A stretch of DNA of 64,000 nt from Rhodococcus sp. ARC_M5 (GCF_022810405.1 NZ_JALGQE010000005.1:62001-126000), one strand, 5' to 3'; positions 16,750 through 26,409 are shown, counted from the first letter of the stretch. Numbers and translations are program-made. Notes: generated from the sequence alone by a model not told the origin.

Positions 16750-17178
16750 TCAACTCAATGCCGCCAGATTGGCCACCGACTGCTTCACATCGGTGTCCAG
16801 CGCCCGCGCCACCACCGATCCCACCGGACCGAAGAGCACACCCCCACCGAATTTCGCATCGAGCGTCAGCTCCGATCCGCCCTCGGCCTCACGCACGTGT
16901 ACGGTCAGCGAGATTCGCACCCCGCCCTTGCCGCGGCCCGACATTTCGATCAGCTTCGGCTCGTCGTACTCGGTGAACTCCCACTTGATCGTGTTCTTGA
17001 AACCCTTCACCTTCACCAAGGATTCGACCTCCGTGCCCTTGCCGACCTTCTCCGGCGGCGGAGTGCACCAACCACCGTGGATGGTCATCCACTCGTCGAA
17101 CCGGTCGAGCGCGGAAGCCTTGTCCCACGCGCCCTGAGGGTTCTCGGGCATCTGTACCGAGACACTGATCGTTGCCAT
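16750..17178 (-). CDS. SRPBCC-fold protein (polyketide cyclase / CoxG-like)
   Basis: A 142-residue soluble protein. It starts MATISVSVQMPENPQGAWDKASALDRFDEWMTIH, with the N-terminal strand-helix of START/SRPBCC proteins, followed by alternating beta strands (VESLVKVKGFKNTIKWEFTEYDEPKLIEMSG) and a long C-terminal helix (VVARALDTDVKQSVANLAA). Such proteins bind a hydrophobic ligand in a deep cavity. The ligand is unknown. It stands alone, convergent to the HNH gene and divergent from ligD. Confidence 0.85.
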   Translation of the reverse strand: MATISVSVQMPENPQGAWDKASALDRFDEWMTIHGGWCTPPPEKVGKGTEVESLVKVKGFKNTIKWEFTEYDEPKLIEMSGRGKGGVRISLTVHVREAEGGSELTLDAKFGGGVLFGPVGSVVARALDTDVKQSVANLAALS

Positions 17179-17237
17179 GCTTTCGAGCCTGTCACAACTT
17201 GCTCGCAGGTTCAGACGGCGACCACTAACCTGAGACG

Positions 17238-19511
17238 ATGGCCACGCTCGAGATCGAAGGTCGCAAGGTCTCCGTCACCAACCTCGACAAAGTGCTGTTC
17301 CCCGAAACCGGCACCACCAAGAGCCAGATCATCGAGTACTACACCACCATCGCGCCAGCGATGCTTCCCCACCTGGTGGGCCGCGCAGTGACCCGTAAGC
17401 GGTGGCCGAACGGCGTCGACCAATCGTCGTTCTTCGAGAAGAACCTTGCCGCATCTGCACCCGACTGGCTCGATCGCCGTTCGATGCAGCACTCGGATCG
17501 CATCGTCACCTACCCCCTGTTCTCCACGGCAGCCGATCTGGCCTGGCTCGGTCAACAAGCGGCCATCGAAGCGCATGTGCCGCAGTGGCGATTCGACGGC
17601 ACCGAACCCGGCCGCGCCACCCGCATGGTGTTCGACCTCGACCCCGGTGACGATGTGGATCTGGCTCGGTGCGCCGACGTGGCCTGCGAAATCAGGGACC
17701 TGATCAGCGATATCGGTATGACCGCGTATCCGGTCACCAGCGGCAGCAAGGGAATTCACCTGTACGTGCCGCTGGAGAAGCCGCTGTCGACCTCCGGCGC
17801 ATCCACCGTCGCCAAACGTGTTGCCACCCTTCTCGAGGAGCGTTCTCCGGATCGGGTGACGGCAACGATGGCGAAAGCGAAGCGAACCGGGCGGGTATTC
17901 GTGGACTGGAGCCAGAACAACGGCAAGAAGACGACGGTCGCACCGTACTCACTGCGCGGACGATCACGCCCCACCGTCGCGGCACCGCGCACCTGGGCCG
18001 AGCTCGAAGCATCCGGCCTACAGCAGCTTCGGTTCGAGGAGGTCCTCGAGCGCTACGCAGAATCGGGCGACCTGCTCGCAAATCTCGACCCCGCCATGGA
18101 CTCGGTCCACGAAAGCGACACCACCACAGACAAACTCGACAAGTACCGCAGCATGCGCAGCGCCGACAAGACACCCGAACCGATACCGACCACCACCGAG
18201 CCGCAGGGCAACAACGACACATTCGTGATTCAAGAACATCATGCCCGACGCCTGCACTACGACTTCCGACTCGAACACGACGGCGTCCTGGTCTCGTGGG
18301 CCGTCCCCAAGAACATCCCGGTCGATCCGAAACAGAACCGACTGGCCGTTCACACCGAGGACCACCCACTCGAATACGCGACGTTCTCGGGTCGGATTCC
18401 GAAGGGCGAGCACGGCGGCGGCGACGTCTCCATCTGGGACAGCGGAACCTACGAACTCGAGAAGTGGCGCGACGACGAGGTCATCGTCGTCCTGCACGGA
18501 TCGAAGGCGACCGGCCGATTCGCCCTGATCCGCACCAAGGGCAATCAATGGCTCATGCATCTGATGAAGGACGCACCGAGCGACAATCCCCCACCGAAGA
18601 ACATCTCACCGATGCTCGCCACCGCAGGCGACATCCTCGATCTGCCGGACGACGAGTGGTCGTTCGAGGGCAAATGGGACGGGTTCCGCATCGTCGCCGA
18701 ACTCACGCACGGTGAGATGACACTGCGTACACGCAGCGGCAACGACTACACCGAGAAATTCGGCGCGCTCCAATCGCTGGCGGACGAACTGTCCGACCAC
18801 GATGCGGTCGTCGACGGCGAAGTGGTCGTGTTCGACGACAGCGGCATCAGCAGCTTCGAGAAATTGCAGAACGCGACTCGCGACCAGATCCGATTCATCG
18901 CCTTCGATCTGCTCTACCTCGACGGCACGTCACTGCTGCGCAAGAAGTACTCGGATCGACGACGACTCCTCGAACTACTCACCACCGGACTGGACTCGGT
19001 CCTGGTTCCGCCGCGGCTGACGGGCACCGCTGCGGACGCCATCGCCGAAAGCAGAGAACGGGGCTGGGAAGGCGTCGTCGCGAAACGAACCGACTCCGTC
19101 TATCAACCCGGCAAGCGCGCCCACACGTGGATCAAGTTCAAGAACTGGCGGACCCAGGAGATCGTGATCGGCGGATGGCGTCGGGGGCAGGGTCGTCGTT
19201 CCGGCGGGTTCGGCTCCTTGCTCATGGGCATCCCCGACGGTGACCGACTGCGTTACGTGGGACGCGTCGGAACCGGGTTCGACGACCGTGCGCTCGATAC
19301 GCTCGCAGCACTCCTGGCCCCACTCGAGGCGTCGGACAGTCCCTTCTCGTCGATGCTGCCCGCGACCGATCGGAAGGGGGCAGTGTGGGTCGAGCCTGCC
19401 CTTGTCGGCGAGGTGCGGTTCTACGAGGCGACGGAATCGGGCCATCTACGGCACCCGAGTTGGCGCGGCCTACGCCCGGACAAGGAACCGAAAGACGTCG
19501 CTCTCGAGTAG
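17238..19511 (+). CDS. ligD: ATP-dependent DNA ligase LigD (polymerase-phosphoesterase-ligase)
   Basis: At 757 residues this matches mycobacterial LigD in size and domain order. A primase-polymerase domain comes first (about 1-275; VFDLDPGDDVDL catalytic Asp pair, SGSKGIHLYVPL). A 3'-phosphoesterase follows (about 305-440; FVIQEHHARRLHYDFRLEHDG with the metal-binding His, PKGEHGGGDVSIWD). The ATP-dependent ligase is last (about 455-757), with catalytic Lys in EGKWDGFRI near residue 479 and EGVVAKR. The enzyme fills in, trims and seals DNA ends in non-homologous end joining together with Ku. No ku gene is present in this window, so Ku must be encoded elsewhere. It is divergent from the SRPBCC gene, with 59 bases between starts. 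Confidence 0.95.
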   Translation: MATLEIEGRKVSVTNLDKVLFPETGTTKSQIIEYYTTIAPAMLPHLVGRAVTRKRWPNGVDQSSFFEKNLAASAPDWLDRRSMQHSDRIVTYPLFSTAADLAWLGQQAAIEAHVPQWRFDGTEPGRATRMVFDLDPGDDVDLARCADVACEIRDLISDIGMTAYPVTSGSKGIHLYVPLEKPLSTSGASTVAKRVATLLEERSPDRVTATMAKAKRTGRVFVDWSQNNGKKTTVAPYSLRGRSRPTVAAPRTWAELEASGLQQLRFEEVLERYAESGDLLANLDPAMDSVHESDTTTDKLDKYRSMRSADKTPEPIPTTTEPQGNNDTFVIQEHHARRLHYDFRLEHDGVLVSWAVPKNIPVDPKQNRLAVHTEDHPLEYATFSGRIPKGEHGGGDVSIWDSGTYELEKWRDDEVIVVLHGSKATGRFALIRTKGNQWLMHLMKDAPSDNPPPKNISPMLATAGDILDLPDDEWSFEGKWDGFRIVAELTHGEMTLRTRSGNDYTEKFGALQSLADELSDHDAVVDGEVVVFDDSGISSFEKLQNATRDQIRFIAFDLLYLDGTSLLRKKYSDRRRLLELLTTGLDSVLVPPRLTGTAADAIAESRERGWEGVVAKRTDSVYQPGKRAHTWIKFKNWRTQEIVIGGWRRGQGRRSGGFGSLLMGIPDGDRLRYVGRVGTGFDDRALDTLAALLAPLEASDSPFSSMLPATDRKGAVWVEPALVGEVRFYEATESGHLRHPSWRGLRPDKEPKDVALE

Positions 19512-19742
19512 CGCTACGTCCGCGGGACAGAGTATTTCGCTTCTTTCCAAGAAACCGGCAAGTGAACCGTTCTTCTGTTGCCTTAGAATCGACGAGTGCG
19601 TACCGTTCGTCCTATCGTTTCCGGGGGAGCGTAACGGGTCACGCTTTGACAGCTATATCGGTTTGCGGGCCGGCTCTACGGGGGCTTGCCAGATCGCCGC
19701 AGCGTTCGTCGCTTCGGTTCAGGCACGGAGGGGATTACTTAC

Positions 19743-20957
19743 ATGCGGGTTCTCAAATTGGCAGGCGCTGCCACATTCACGGCAGCGGCCGTGTTGTGTT
19801 CATCGCTCGTCGGCGCAGGTCAGGCGGCGGCGGAGCCGCTGATGCCGACCCCCATCGCAGACGGGTTCGGTGCACCGCCTGCGGATCTGGACGCCCTGCA
19901 ACCGGGCGACGTGATCTCCAGCCGACCGATGCCCCCGCCGCCCGGATTCTTCGATGTCGACGTATGACAGCTGAAATTCCGCTCGACCGATTCGACGGGT
20001 GATCCCATTGCGGCGATCAATACCATCATGGTCCCGCGCAACAAAGCTCCCAATGGCCCGTTGCTTTCCTACCAACACATCATCAATGCACTGGGTCTCG
20101 AATGTGCACCTTCACAGGCCCTTTGGACCAACGACCCCAATTTGGCCATTCGTGAGGCTCCGGCGCTGAACGCCGTGCTGCAGCGCGGCTGGACTGTCGC
20201 CATCGCCGATCATCTCGGACCGAGAAGCGCCTACGGTGCCGCCAAGCTCGGCGGGCAGATCGTGCTGGACAGCATTCGCGCCACTCAGCGCTTCGATCCC
20301 ATCCAGGTTCAGCAGAGCCCGGTTGCGTTGGCCGGCTACTCCGGTGGCGGAATGGCCACGGCATGGGCAGCTGCGCTGCAGAACGACTACGCACCCGAGC
20401 TGAACATCGTCGGCAGCGCAAACGGTGGTGCTCCGATGAACCTCGAGCGCATGGCCCGCGATCTCGGTTTCGCCCCGCACCCCATGTTCGGTCTGGCATT
20501 CGCTGCCGCGCTCGGTATCGAACGCGAGTACCCCACCCGCATCCCGATCAGTTCTCAGCTCAACCCGGTGGGTAAGGAGATCGAGAGAAAGATGCAGAAC
20601 GGGTGCACCAACGACATCATCGCCGCGGGTGCAGGCAAGAGTGCCATGGAGGTCGCGGGCACGTTGGATCTGATCAACAGTCCGGAAGCGATCGCCGCCG
20701 TCAACGAGAACAGCGTCGAGCTGTATCCCGGCGTACCGAAGGCACCGTACTTCGAGTGGCACAGCCCGTCCGATGTCTTGATCCCGGTCAGCGCCATCGA
20801 CAACACGATCGACCGATACTGCCGCGCCGGAGTCCTGGTGACCGAGGTGCAGGTACCCAGCAACGATCACCTGACCGCTGCAGTGCTCGGCCTACCTCAG
20901 GCGCTCGAGTGGATCGATCAGCGATTCGCCGGAGTACCGGCTACCTCCACCTGCTGA
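19743..20957 (+). pseudogene. Secretory lipase (LIP family) interrupted by an in-frame TGA at 19965-19967
   Basis: A single reading frame runs from ATG 19743 to TGA 20957 (404 codons) with one internal stop at codon 75. The first 74 residues hold a signal peptide ending GQAAAEP and a lipase pro-region (PADLDALQPGDVISSRPM). After the stop the frame continues with QLKFRSTDSTGDPIAAINT and the hydrolase body, including nucleophile motif GYSGGG, NGGAPMN and a late Asp/His pair (SPSDVLIP, SNDHL). Both parts together give a normal-length secretory lipase. No shift in phase is needed, only one codon. It is therefore a nonsense-mutated gene, a readthrough case or a sequencing error. The downstream ATG at 20028 would make a protein lacking a signal peptide. 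Confidence 0.85.
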
Positions 20958-20998
20958 TCGGCTCCTCCGACCCTGGCACATGATCAACGCTCCAATGG

Positions 20999-21017
20999 GT
21001 CGGTTAGGCTAACCTCG
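20999..21017 (+). promoter_or_regulatory. IdeR/DtxR iron box
   Basis: The element around GGTTAGGCTAACCT matches the centre of the IdeR consensus TTAGGTTAGGCTAACCTAA (14 core positions, outer bases differ). It lies 25 bp upstream of a siderophore-binding lipoprotein gene. Iron-loaded IdeR would repress that gene, so expression is expected under iron limitation. Confidence 0.82.
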
Positions 21018-21042
21018 CTAAGTTCCGGTGCGAGGAGATCAC

Positions 21043-22041
21043 ATGAAGAAGACCGTCCAGCTCGTCGCCGCCGGTGCCTCCGTTCTGGCACTGGCGGTCG
21101 GCTGCTCGTCCGACAACACCACGGCCACGTCCGCTGGCTCAGACAGCGATTCAGGCGGCTTCCCCGTCACCATCGAGCACAAGTTCGGTGAGACGGTCGT
21201 CGACGCCGAGCCCACCCGCGTCGTGACGATCGGGTTCAACGAGCAGGACTTCGCGCTCGCGCTGGGCGTCAAGCCCGTCGCGACACGCGGCAACCTGAGC
21301 TACGACTACCGCCAGCGTCCGTGGGCGCAGGAAGCGTTGGGCGGCACCGAGATTCCCGAGGTCGGCAGCACCGATCTGAACCTCGAGCAGATCGCAGCGC
21401 AGTCACCCGATCTGATCCTCGGGCCGTACTCCTTCATCGACCAGGGCCAGTACGACACGCTCTCGGGAATGGCACCCACGATCGCCGACATCGGCGGCTA
21501 CGACGACGTGCCCGCGGCAACCTGGCAGCAGGAGTTCGCCGTTGTCGGCGAAGCCCTCGGCAAGTCGCAGGAGGCACAGGACCAGACGGCCGAGTTGGAG
21601 CAGAAGTTCGCCACCACCGAGTCCGAGAATCCCCAGTTCGCCGGTAAGTCACTGTCTCTCGCGTTCGTCATGGACGACGGCAGCTACTTGCTGCTCGGCA
21701 AGGACGACATCCGCGCGCTGTTCTTCACCGACCTCGGCTTCGAGATTCCCGACGCCTCCGAGACCATCAGTCCCGAGAACCTCGATCGACTCGACACCGA
21801 CGTCCTCGTCATCGCCGGCCAGAGTCGCGAACAGCTGCAGGCGAACCCGCTACTCGCTGCCCTCGACGTGGTGAACCAGGATCGAACCGTCTACATCGGC
21901 TCCTTCAGTACGGACCTGCCCTCGGCCCTGGGCTACTCGAGCCCACTGTCGCTGGACTACGCGATCGACGGTTTCACCCCGATGCTCGCCGCCGCCACCG
22001 ACGACGACCCGTCCACGGTGGTCCCCGACCCGGCTTCGTAG
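21043..22041 (+). CDS. Iron-siderophore ABC transporter substrate-binding lipoprotein
   Basis: The 332-residue precursor has a lipoprotein signal with lipobox LAVGC (Cys near residue 22) and a low-complexity Ser/Asp spacer. A two-lobe periplasmic-binding-protein type III fold follows (FPVTIEHKFGETVVDAEPTRVVTIGFNEQDFALALGVKPVA, then LEQIAAQSPDLILGP), with the long connecting helix around GKSQEAQDQTAELEQKF. This is the FepB/FecB class that hands ferric siderophores to an ABC permease. The ATG at 21043 follows GAGGAG (21032-21037), and an iron box sits upstream. The permease and ATPase genes are not adjacent; the next gene is a convergent exporter. Confidence 0.92.
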   Translation: MKKTVQLVAAGASVLALAVGCSSDNTTATSAGSDSDSGGFPVTIEHKFGETVVDAEPTRVVTIGFNEQDFALALGVKPVATRGNLSYDYRQRPWAQEALGGTEIPEVGSTDLNLEQIAAQSPDLILGPYSFIDQGQYDTLSGMAPTIADIGGYDDVPAATWQQEFAVVGEALGKSQEAQDQTAELEQKFATTESENPQFAGKSLSLAFVMDDGSYLLLGKDDIRALFFTDLGFEIPDASETISPENLDRLDTDVLVIAGQSREQLQANPLLAALDVVNQDRTVYIGSFSTDLPSALGYSSPLSLDYAIDGFTPMLAAATDDDPSTVVPDPAS

Positions 22042-22043
22042 GG

Positions 22044-23927
22044 TCACTCCACGGGAGCCACAGTCACGGTCTGCGCGAACTGCGTGCGGTGCAACTCCTC
22101 GTAGCGACCTCCCGCTGCGAGGAGTTGATCGTGCGTGCCGCGTTCGACGACTCGCCCGTCCTCGATTACCAGGATCATGTCCGCGGCCCTGATCGTCGAC
22201 AGTCGATGCGCGATCACCACCGATGTCTTTCCCTCCAACGCCTCGGCCAACGCGGCCTGGACCGCGGCCTCGGACGTCGAATCCAACGAGGCCGTTGCCT
22301 CGTCGAGGATGACGACCCGTGGCTGTGCGATCAGCAACCGGGCGATCGTCAGGCGCTGACGCTCACCGCCGGAGAGCCGATATCCACGCTCGCCGACAAC
22401 GGTGTCCAGGCCGTCGGGCAGGGATCGCACCAGACCTGCCAGCCTCGCCCGCGAGAGTGCATCCCACAGTTCGTCGTCGGTGGCGTCGGGCCGCGGTAGC
22501 AACAGATTCGACCGGATGCTCTCGTGGAACAGGTGCCCGTCCTGCGTCACCATTCCCACTGTGCCGCGGACGGATTCGGCAGTCAGATCTCGTACGTCCA
22601 CGCCGCCGAGCCGTACCGCGCCGCCATCGACGTCGTACAACCGCGCGATCAACTGCGCGATCGTGGACTTGCCCGCACCGGAGGTACCGACGAGCGCGAC
22701 CATCTGGCCGGGTTCGGCCCGGAACGACACTCCGTGCAGAACCTCCTCTCCCCCGCGCGAATCCAAGGTGGCGACCTCTTCGAGCGAGGCGAGCGAGACT
22801 TTGTCCGCGGACGGGTACGCGAACCTGACATCGTCGAGTTCGACGGCCACCGGGCCCGGCGGTAGCACAGCCGCGTCGGGCTTGTCGGCGATCAGCGGAA
22901 CGAGATCGAGAACCTCGAAGACCCGCTCGAAGCTCACCAATGCGCTCATGACCTCCACGCGAGCACTCGCCAGCGCAGTCAACGGAGAGTACAACCGCGC
23001 CAGCAGAAGCGACAGGGCCACAACCGAACCCGGGTCCAGTGTCCCTCGAAGGGCATAGAATCCGCCCAAGCCGTACACCACGGCGAGCGCCAACGCCGAG
23101 ACGAGTGTCAGCGCCGTCACGAACACCGTCTGCACCATCGCACTGCGCACACCGATATCGCGCACCCGCGCCGCCCGTACCGCGAACTCGACCGATTCCT
23201 GCTCGGGATGACCGAACAGTTTGACCAGTGTTGCTCCCGGTGCCGAGAAGCGCTCGGTCATCTGCGTGCTCATCGCCGAATTGTGTGCTGCCGCTTCACG
23301 TTGCAGACGTGCGAGGCGTCGGCCCATCCGGCGTGCGGGCAGCACGAACACCGGCAACAGGACGAGCGCGAGAAGCGTGATCTGCCAGGAGATCCCGATC
23401 ATCACCACCAGCGTCAGCACCAACGTCACCAGGTTGCTGACAACACCGGACAGGGTGGTGCTGAATGCGCGCTGCGCTCCGATCACGTCGTTGTTGAGTC
23501 GGCTCACCAGCGCACCGGTGCGGGTTCGCGTGAAGAACGCGATCGGCATGCGCTGCACGTGGTCGAACACCGCGGTCCGCAGGTCCAGGATCAAGCTTTC
23601 GCCGATGTTCGACGAGAGCCACCGATTGATCAGACCGACCACGGCGTCCACCAGAGCGATGGCCGCGATGGCCAGGGCGAGCATCACCACCACGCGCAGC
23701 TCTCGACCGTCGACGATCGCGTTGACCACCCGACCGGCCAACACGGGCGTGGCCACCGCGAGAACGGCCAGAGCCACGCTGAGCGCCAGGAATCCCCCCA
23801 ACGCCCGGCGATGCGGAGCCGCGAACGTCAGGATCCTGCGGGCCGTCGCCATCGAGAACGACGACTGGGTATCGGGCCTGTTCATGGTGCGATACATCTG
23901 ATTCCAGGCGGTCATCTCCATGCTCAT
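22044..23927 (-). CDS. ABC half-exporter (fused transmembrane and ATPase domains)
   Basis: The 627-residue protein has six predicted membrane helices in the first ~330 residues and a C-terminal ATPase. ATPase motifs are Walker A GTSGAGKST, Q-loop VTQDG, signature LSGGERQR, Walker B VVILDEAT and the switch His in IAHRLS. This is the type IV exporter architecture (MsbA/LmrA-like multidrug or lipid exporters), working as a homo- or heterodimer. The substrate is unknown. The chosen ATG (23927) is the last in a series of ATGs carried on 14-bp tandem repeats, and alternative starts at codons 3 and 5 are possible. The promoter upstream has a MerR-like dyad. The 3' end is only two bases from the convergent siderophore-binding gene. 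Confidence 0.92.
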   Translation of the reverse strand: MSMEMTAWNQMYRTMNRPDTQSSFSMATARRILTFAAPHRRALGGFLALSVALAVLAVATPVLAGRVVNAIVDGRELRVVVMLALAIAAIALVDAVVGLINRWLSSNIGESLILDLRTAVFDHVQRMPIAFFTRTRTGALVSRLNNDVIGAQRAFSTTLSGVVSNLVTLVLTLVVMIGISWQITLLALVLLPVFVLPARRMGRRLARLQREAAAHNSAMSTQMTERFSAPGATLVKLFGHPEQESVEFAVRAARVRDIGVRSAMVQTVFVTALTLVSALALAVVYGLGGFYALRGTLDPGSVVALSLLLARLYSPLTALASARVEVMSALVSFERVFEVLDLVPLIADKPDAAVLPPGPVAVELDDVRFAYPSADKVSLASLEEVATLDSRGGEEVLHGVSFRAEPGQMVALVGTSGAGKSTIAQLIARLYDVDGGAVRLGGVDVRDLTAESVRGTVGMVTQDGHLFHESIRSNLLLPRPDATDDELWDALSRARLAGLVRSLPDGLDTVVGERGYRLSGGERQRLTIARLLIAQPRVVILDEATASLDSTSEAAVQAALAEALEGKTSVVIAHRLSTIRAADMILVIEDGRVVERGTHDQLLAAGGRYEELHRTQFAQTVTVAPVE

Positions 23928-23978
23928 GTCAGCACCCTCATGTCATCACTCTCATGTCGTCGATCTCATGTCATCACG
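23923..23978 (-). repeat. Four tandem 14-bp repeats forming a chain of mini-ORFs into the exporter start
   Basis: Read on the minus strand the unit is about RGTGATGACATGAG, repeated four times without gaps; the last copy supplies the exporter start codon. Because the period is 14, each ATG opens a five-codon frame whose TGA overlaps the next ATG as ATGA: 23952-23969 (MRSTT), 23938-23955 (MRVMT) and 23924-23941 (MRVLT). The third stops on the exporter ATG itself. This is directly visible in the sequence. A role in translational control is inference. Confidence 0.8.
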
Positions 23979-24006
23979 GTAGAACCTCGACATAGCTCGA
24001 GGTCAA
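23979..24006 (-). promoter_or_regulatory. Putative promoter of the ABC exporter with a MerR-type dyad between -35 and -10
   Basis: On the minus strand TTGACC (-35-like, 24006-24001) and TTCTAC (-10-like, 23984-23979) are 16 bp apart. ACCTCGA-N6-TCGAGGT (7-bp arms, 23984-24003) fills the spacer. MerR/SoxR-family activators bind such dyads between the promoter hexamers. No merR gene is adjacent. Transcription would begin at about 23970, inside the tandem repeats. Confidence 0.5.
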
Positions 24007-24028
24007 GCGCGGCTCCTGTTGCCCACGA

Positions 24029-26344
24029 TCACGCCGCCGCGGCGGCTGCCACCGGCTCCAGCGCGAGCGCCAGAATGTCGACGACATCGGTCATCGGACG
24101 GACGTCCAACGCCTCGAGCACTTCTGCGGGCACGTCGTCCAGATCCGGCTCGTTGCGAGCCGGAATGAACACCGTCTTCAGTCCCGCGCGCTGCGCAGCC
24201 AACAGTTTCTGCTTCACTCCACCGATGGGCAGCACCCGACCGTTCAACGTGACCTCGCCGGTCATGCCGACATCCGAGCGCACCGGCCGCCCTGTGGCCA
24301 TCGATACCAGGGCCGTCACCATCGTCACACCGGCCGACGGACCGTCCTTCGGCACCGCGCCCGCCGGAACGTGGACGTGGATGCTGCGATCGAGAGATTC
24401 CGGCGTGACGCCGAATTGTGCTGCGTGCGAACGCACGTAGGACAGCGCGATCTGTGCGGACTCCTTCATCACATCGCCGAGTTGGCCGGTGAGCTCGAGC
24501 CGGGCGTCGCCGTCGGTCGCCGCTGCTTCGATGAACAACACGTCGCCGCCGAGGCCGGTGACCGCAAGACCGGTGGCGACACCCGGCACTTCGGTGCGCT
24601 CGTGCGCCTCGGGAGTGAAGCGTGGTCGACCCAGGTACGTCACCAGATCCGGCTCGTCGATCTCCAGGACATCGGTGGAGCCCACCAGCCTCGTAGCGAC
24701 CTTGCGAAGTGCCTTGGCCAACAATCGCTCCAGTTGCCGCACTCCGGGCTCCCGGGTGTAGTCGGCCGCGATCGTGCGCAGCGCGGCGTCGGTGACCGTC
24801 ACCTCCTCGGATGTGATTGCGGCCCTGTCCATCTGACGCGGCAGCAGGTAGTTCCGTGCGATGACGACCTTGTCGTCCTCGGTGTAGCCGTCGATGGTCA
24901 CCAATTCCATGCGGTCGAGCAACGGACCGGGAATCTGGTCGATCACATTGGCGGTCGCGAGGAAGACCACGTCGGACAGGTCGAGATCCAGATCGAGGTA
25001 GTGATCACGGAACGTGTGGTTCTGCGCAGGGTCGAGCACCTCGAGCAGAGCGGCACTCGGGTCACCGCGATAGTCCGAGCCGACCTTGTCGATCTCGTCC
25101 AGCAGCACAACAGGATTCATCGATCCCGCCTCACCGATGGCCCGGACGATGCGGCCCGGCAACGCGCCGACGTAGGTGCGGCGGTGACCGCGGATCTCGG
25201 CCTCGTCGCGAACGCCGCCCAGAGCGACGCGCACGAACTGTCGGCCGAGCGCACGGGCCACCGACTCGCCGAGGGAGGTCTTGCCGACTCCGGGCGGACC
25301 TGCGAGCACCATGACGGCACCCGACCCACGCCCACCGACCGACTGCAGGCCACGTTCGGAGCGACGTGCACGGACGGCCAGGTACTCGACGATGCGATCC
25401 TTCACGTCATCGAGGCCATGATGATCGGCGTCGAGAACTGCACGTGCAGAATCGATGTCGTTGTTGTCGGTCGTGGTGTTGTTCCACGGTAGGTCGAGCA
25501 CGGTGTCGAGCCAGGTTCGGATCCAACCCGATTCCGGACTCTGATCGCTTGCCCGCTCCAGTTTGCCGACCTCACGCAGCGCCTGTTCGCGCACCTTCTC
25601 GGGCAGGTCTGCGGCCTCGACGCGGCCGCGGTAGTCATCGGCACCGTCGGGCTCGTCCTCGCCGAGTTCCTTCCGGATGGCGGCCAACTGCTGTCGGAGC
25701 AGGAACTCCTTCTGAGTCTTCTCCATCCCCTCGCGGACGTCGCCCGAGATCTTGTCGTTGACCTCGACTTCGGCGAGATGGGCCTTGGTCCACTCGATGA
25801 GCGACGTCAGACGCGTTGCCACGTCCGGGGTTTCGAGTAGGTCACGCTTCTGCACGTCGGTGAGGTACGACGCGTAGCCGGCCGTGTCGGCGATCGCGCC
25901 CGGGTCGGTGAGCTTGTTGACCGAGTCGATCACCTGCCAGGCGTCCCGGCGCTGCAGCATGGCCACGACGAGTTGCTTGTATTCGGTAGCAAGGGCAGTG
26001 AGGTCGTCGTTCGGGGACACGTCGGCGACGGTCTCGACCTCGACCCAGAGAGCGGCACCGGGACCGCTGACACCGTGGCCGATGTGCGCGCGTCGGGTGG
26101 CCTTGACGACAGCGGCCGGGCGACCGTCCGCCAGGCGGCCCATCTGCACGATCGTGGCAAGGACACCGTAGGCGGCGTAGCGGTCTTCGAGACGCGGAGC
26201 GACGAGCAGCGTGCCGTCGTTGCTCGCCTTCGCTGCATCGACGGCGGCGCGCGCAGCCTCGTCGAGTTCGACGGGCACCACCATCCCGGGCAGGACGACC
26301 GGGTCGGTCAGGAACAGCACGGGGACACGAACGGTTTCGGTCAC
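24029..26344 (-). CDS. lon: ATP-dependent Lon protease
   Basis: The 771-residue protein has the N-terminal Lon substrate-binding domain (about 1-190), a helical coiled region ([23 protein letters not shown]), an AAA+ module (Walker A GPPGVGKT, Walker [10 protein letters not shown], sensor ATANV) and a C-terminal Ser-Lys protease domain (catalytic Ser in PKDGPSAG, Lys in [10 protein letters not shown]). It degrades misfolded and regulatory proteins in the cytosol. Translation starts at GTG 26344 with GGAGG just upstream. A HAIR-type inverted repeat 16 bp before the start suggests control by the heat-shock repressor HspR, as for lon in Streptomyces. Lon is absent from M. tuberculosis but present in many other actinobacteria. 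Confidence 0.96.
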   Translation of the reverse strand: MTETVRVPVLFLTDPVVLPGMVVPVELDEAARAAVDAAKASNDGTLLVAPRLEDRYAAYGVLATIVQMGRLADGRPAAVVKATRRAHIGHGVSGPGAALWVEVETVADVSPNDDLTALATEYKQLVVAMLQRRDAWQVIDSVNKLTDPGAIADTAGYASYLTDVQKRDLLETPDVATRLTSLIEWTKAHLAEVEVNDKISGDVREGMEKTQKEFLLRQQLAAIRKELGEDEPDGADDYRGRVEAADLPEKVREQALREVGKLERASDQSPESGWIRTWLDTVLDLPWNNTTTDNNDIDSARAVLDADHHGLDDVKDRIVEYLAVRARRSERGLQSVGGRGSGAVMVLAGPPGVGKTSLGESVARALGRQFVRVALGGVRDEAEIRGHRRTYVGALPGRIVRAIGEAGSMNPVVLLDEIDKVGSDYRGDPSAALLEVLDPAQNHTFRDHYLDLDLDLSDVVFLATANVIDQIPGPLLDRMELVTIDGYTEDDKVVIARNYLLPRQMDRAAITSEEVTVTDAALRTIAADYTREPGVRQLERLLAKALRKVATRLVGSTDVLEIDEPDLVTYLGRPRFTPEAHERTEVPGVATGLAVTGLGGDVLFIEAAATDGDARLELTGQLGDVMKESAQIALSYVRSHAAQFGVTPESLDRSIHVHVPAGAVPKDGPSAGVTMVTALVSMATGRPVRSDVGMTGEVTLNGRVLPIGGVKQKLLAAQRAGLKTVFIPARNEPDLDDVPAEVLEALDVRPMTDVVDILALALEPVAAAAAA

Positions 26345-26359
26345 TTCTCCTCCAAAGGA

Positions 26360-26378
26360 TTGAGCTATTGGGGCTCAA
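26360..26378. promoter_or_regulatory. HAIR-like operator (HspR) upstream of lon
   Basis: TTGAGC-N7-GCTCAA is a perfect inverted repeat with the spacing of the HspR-associated inverted repeat CTTGAGT-N7-ACTCAAG. It differs only at the innermost base of each arm and at the flanks. It lies 16 bp upstream of the lon start, where HspR would repress. An hspR gene is not in the window. Confidence 0.72.
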
Positions 26379-26409
26379 CTTCGAAAGCAGTAGTGATGTT
26401 CCCACCGAT

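Noticed and set aside
19965..19967. Selenocysteine codon in the lipase
   Set aside because: No selenoprotein context, the position is in the pro-region rather than an active site, and no stem-loop of the needed type was recognised just downstream.
20028..20957. Separate lipase gene starting at ATG 20028
   Set aside because: It would lack signal peptide and N-terminal strands, has no ribosome-binding site, and is in the same phase as the signal-bearing first part; a single interrupted gene explains it better.
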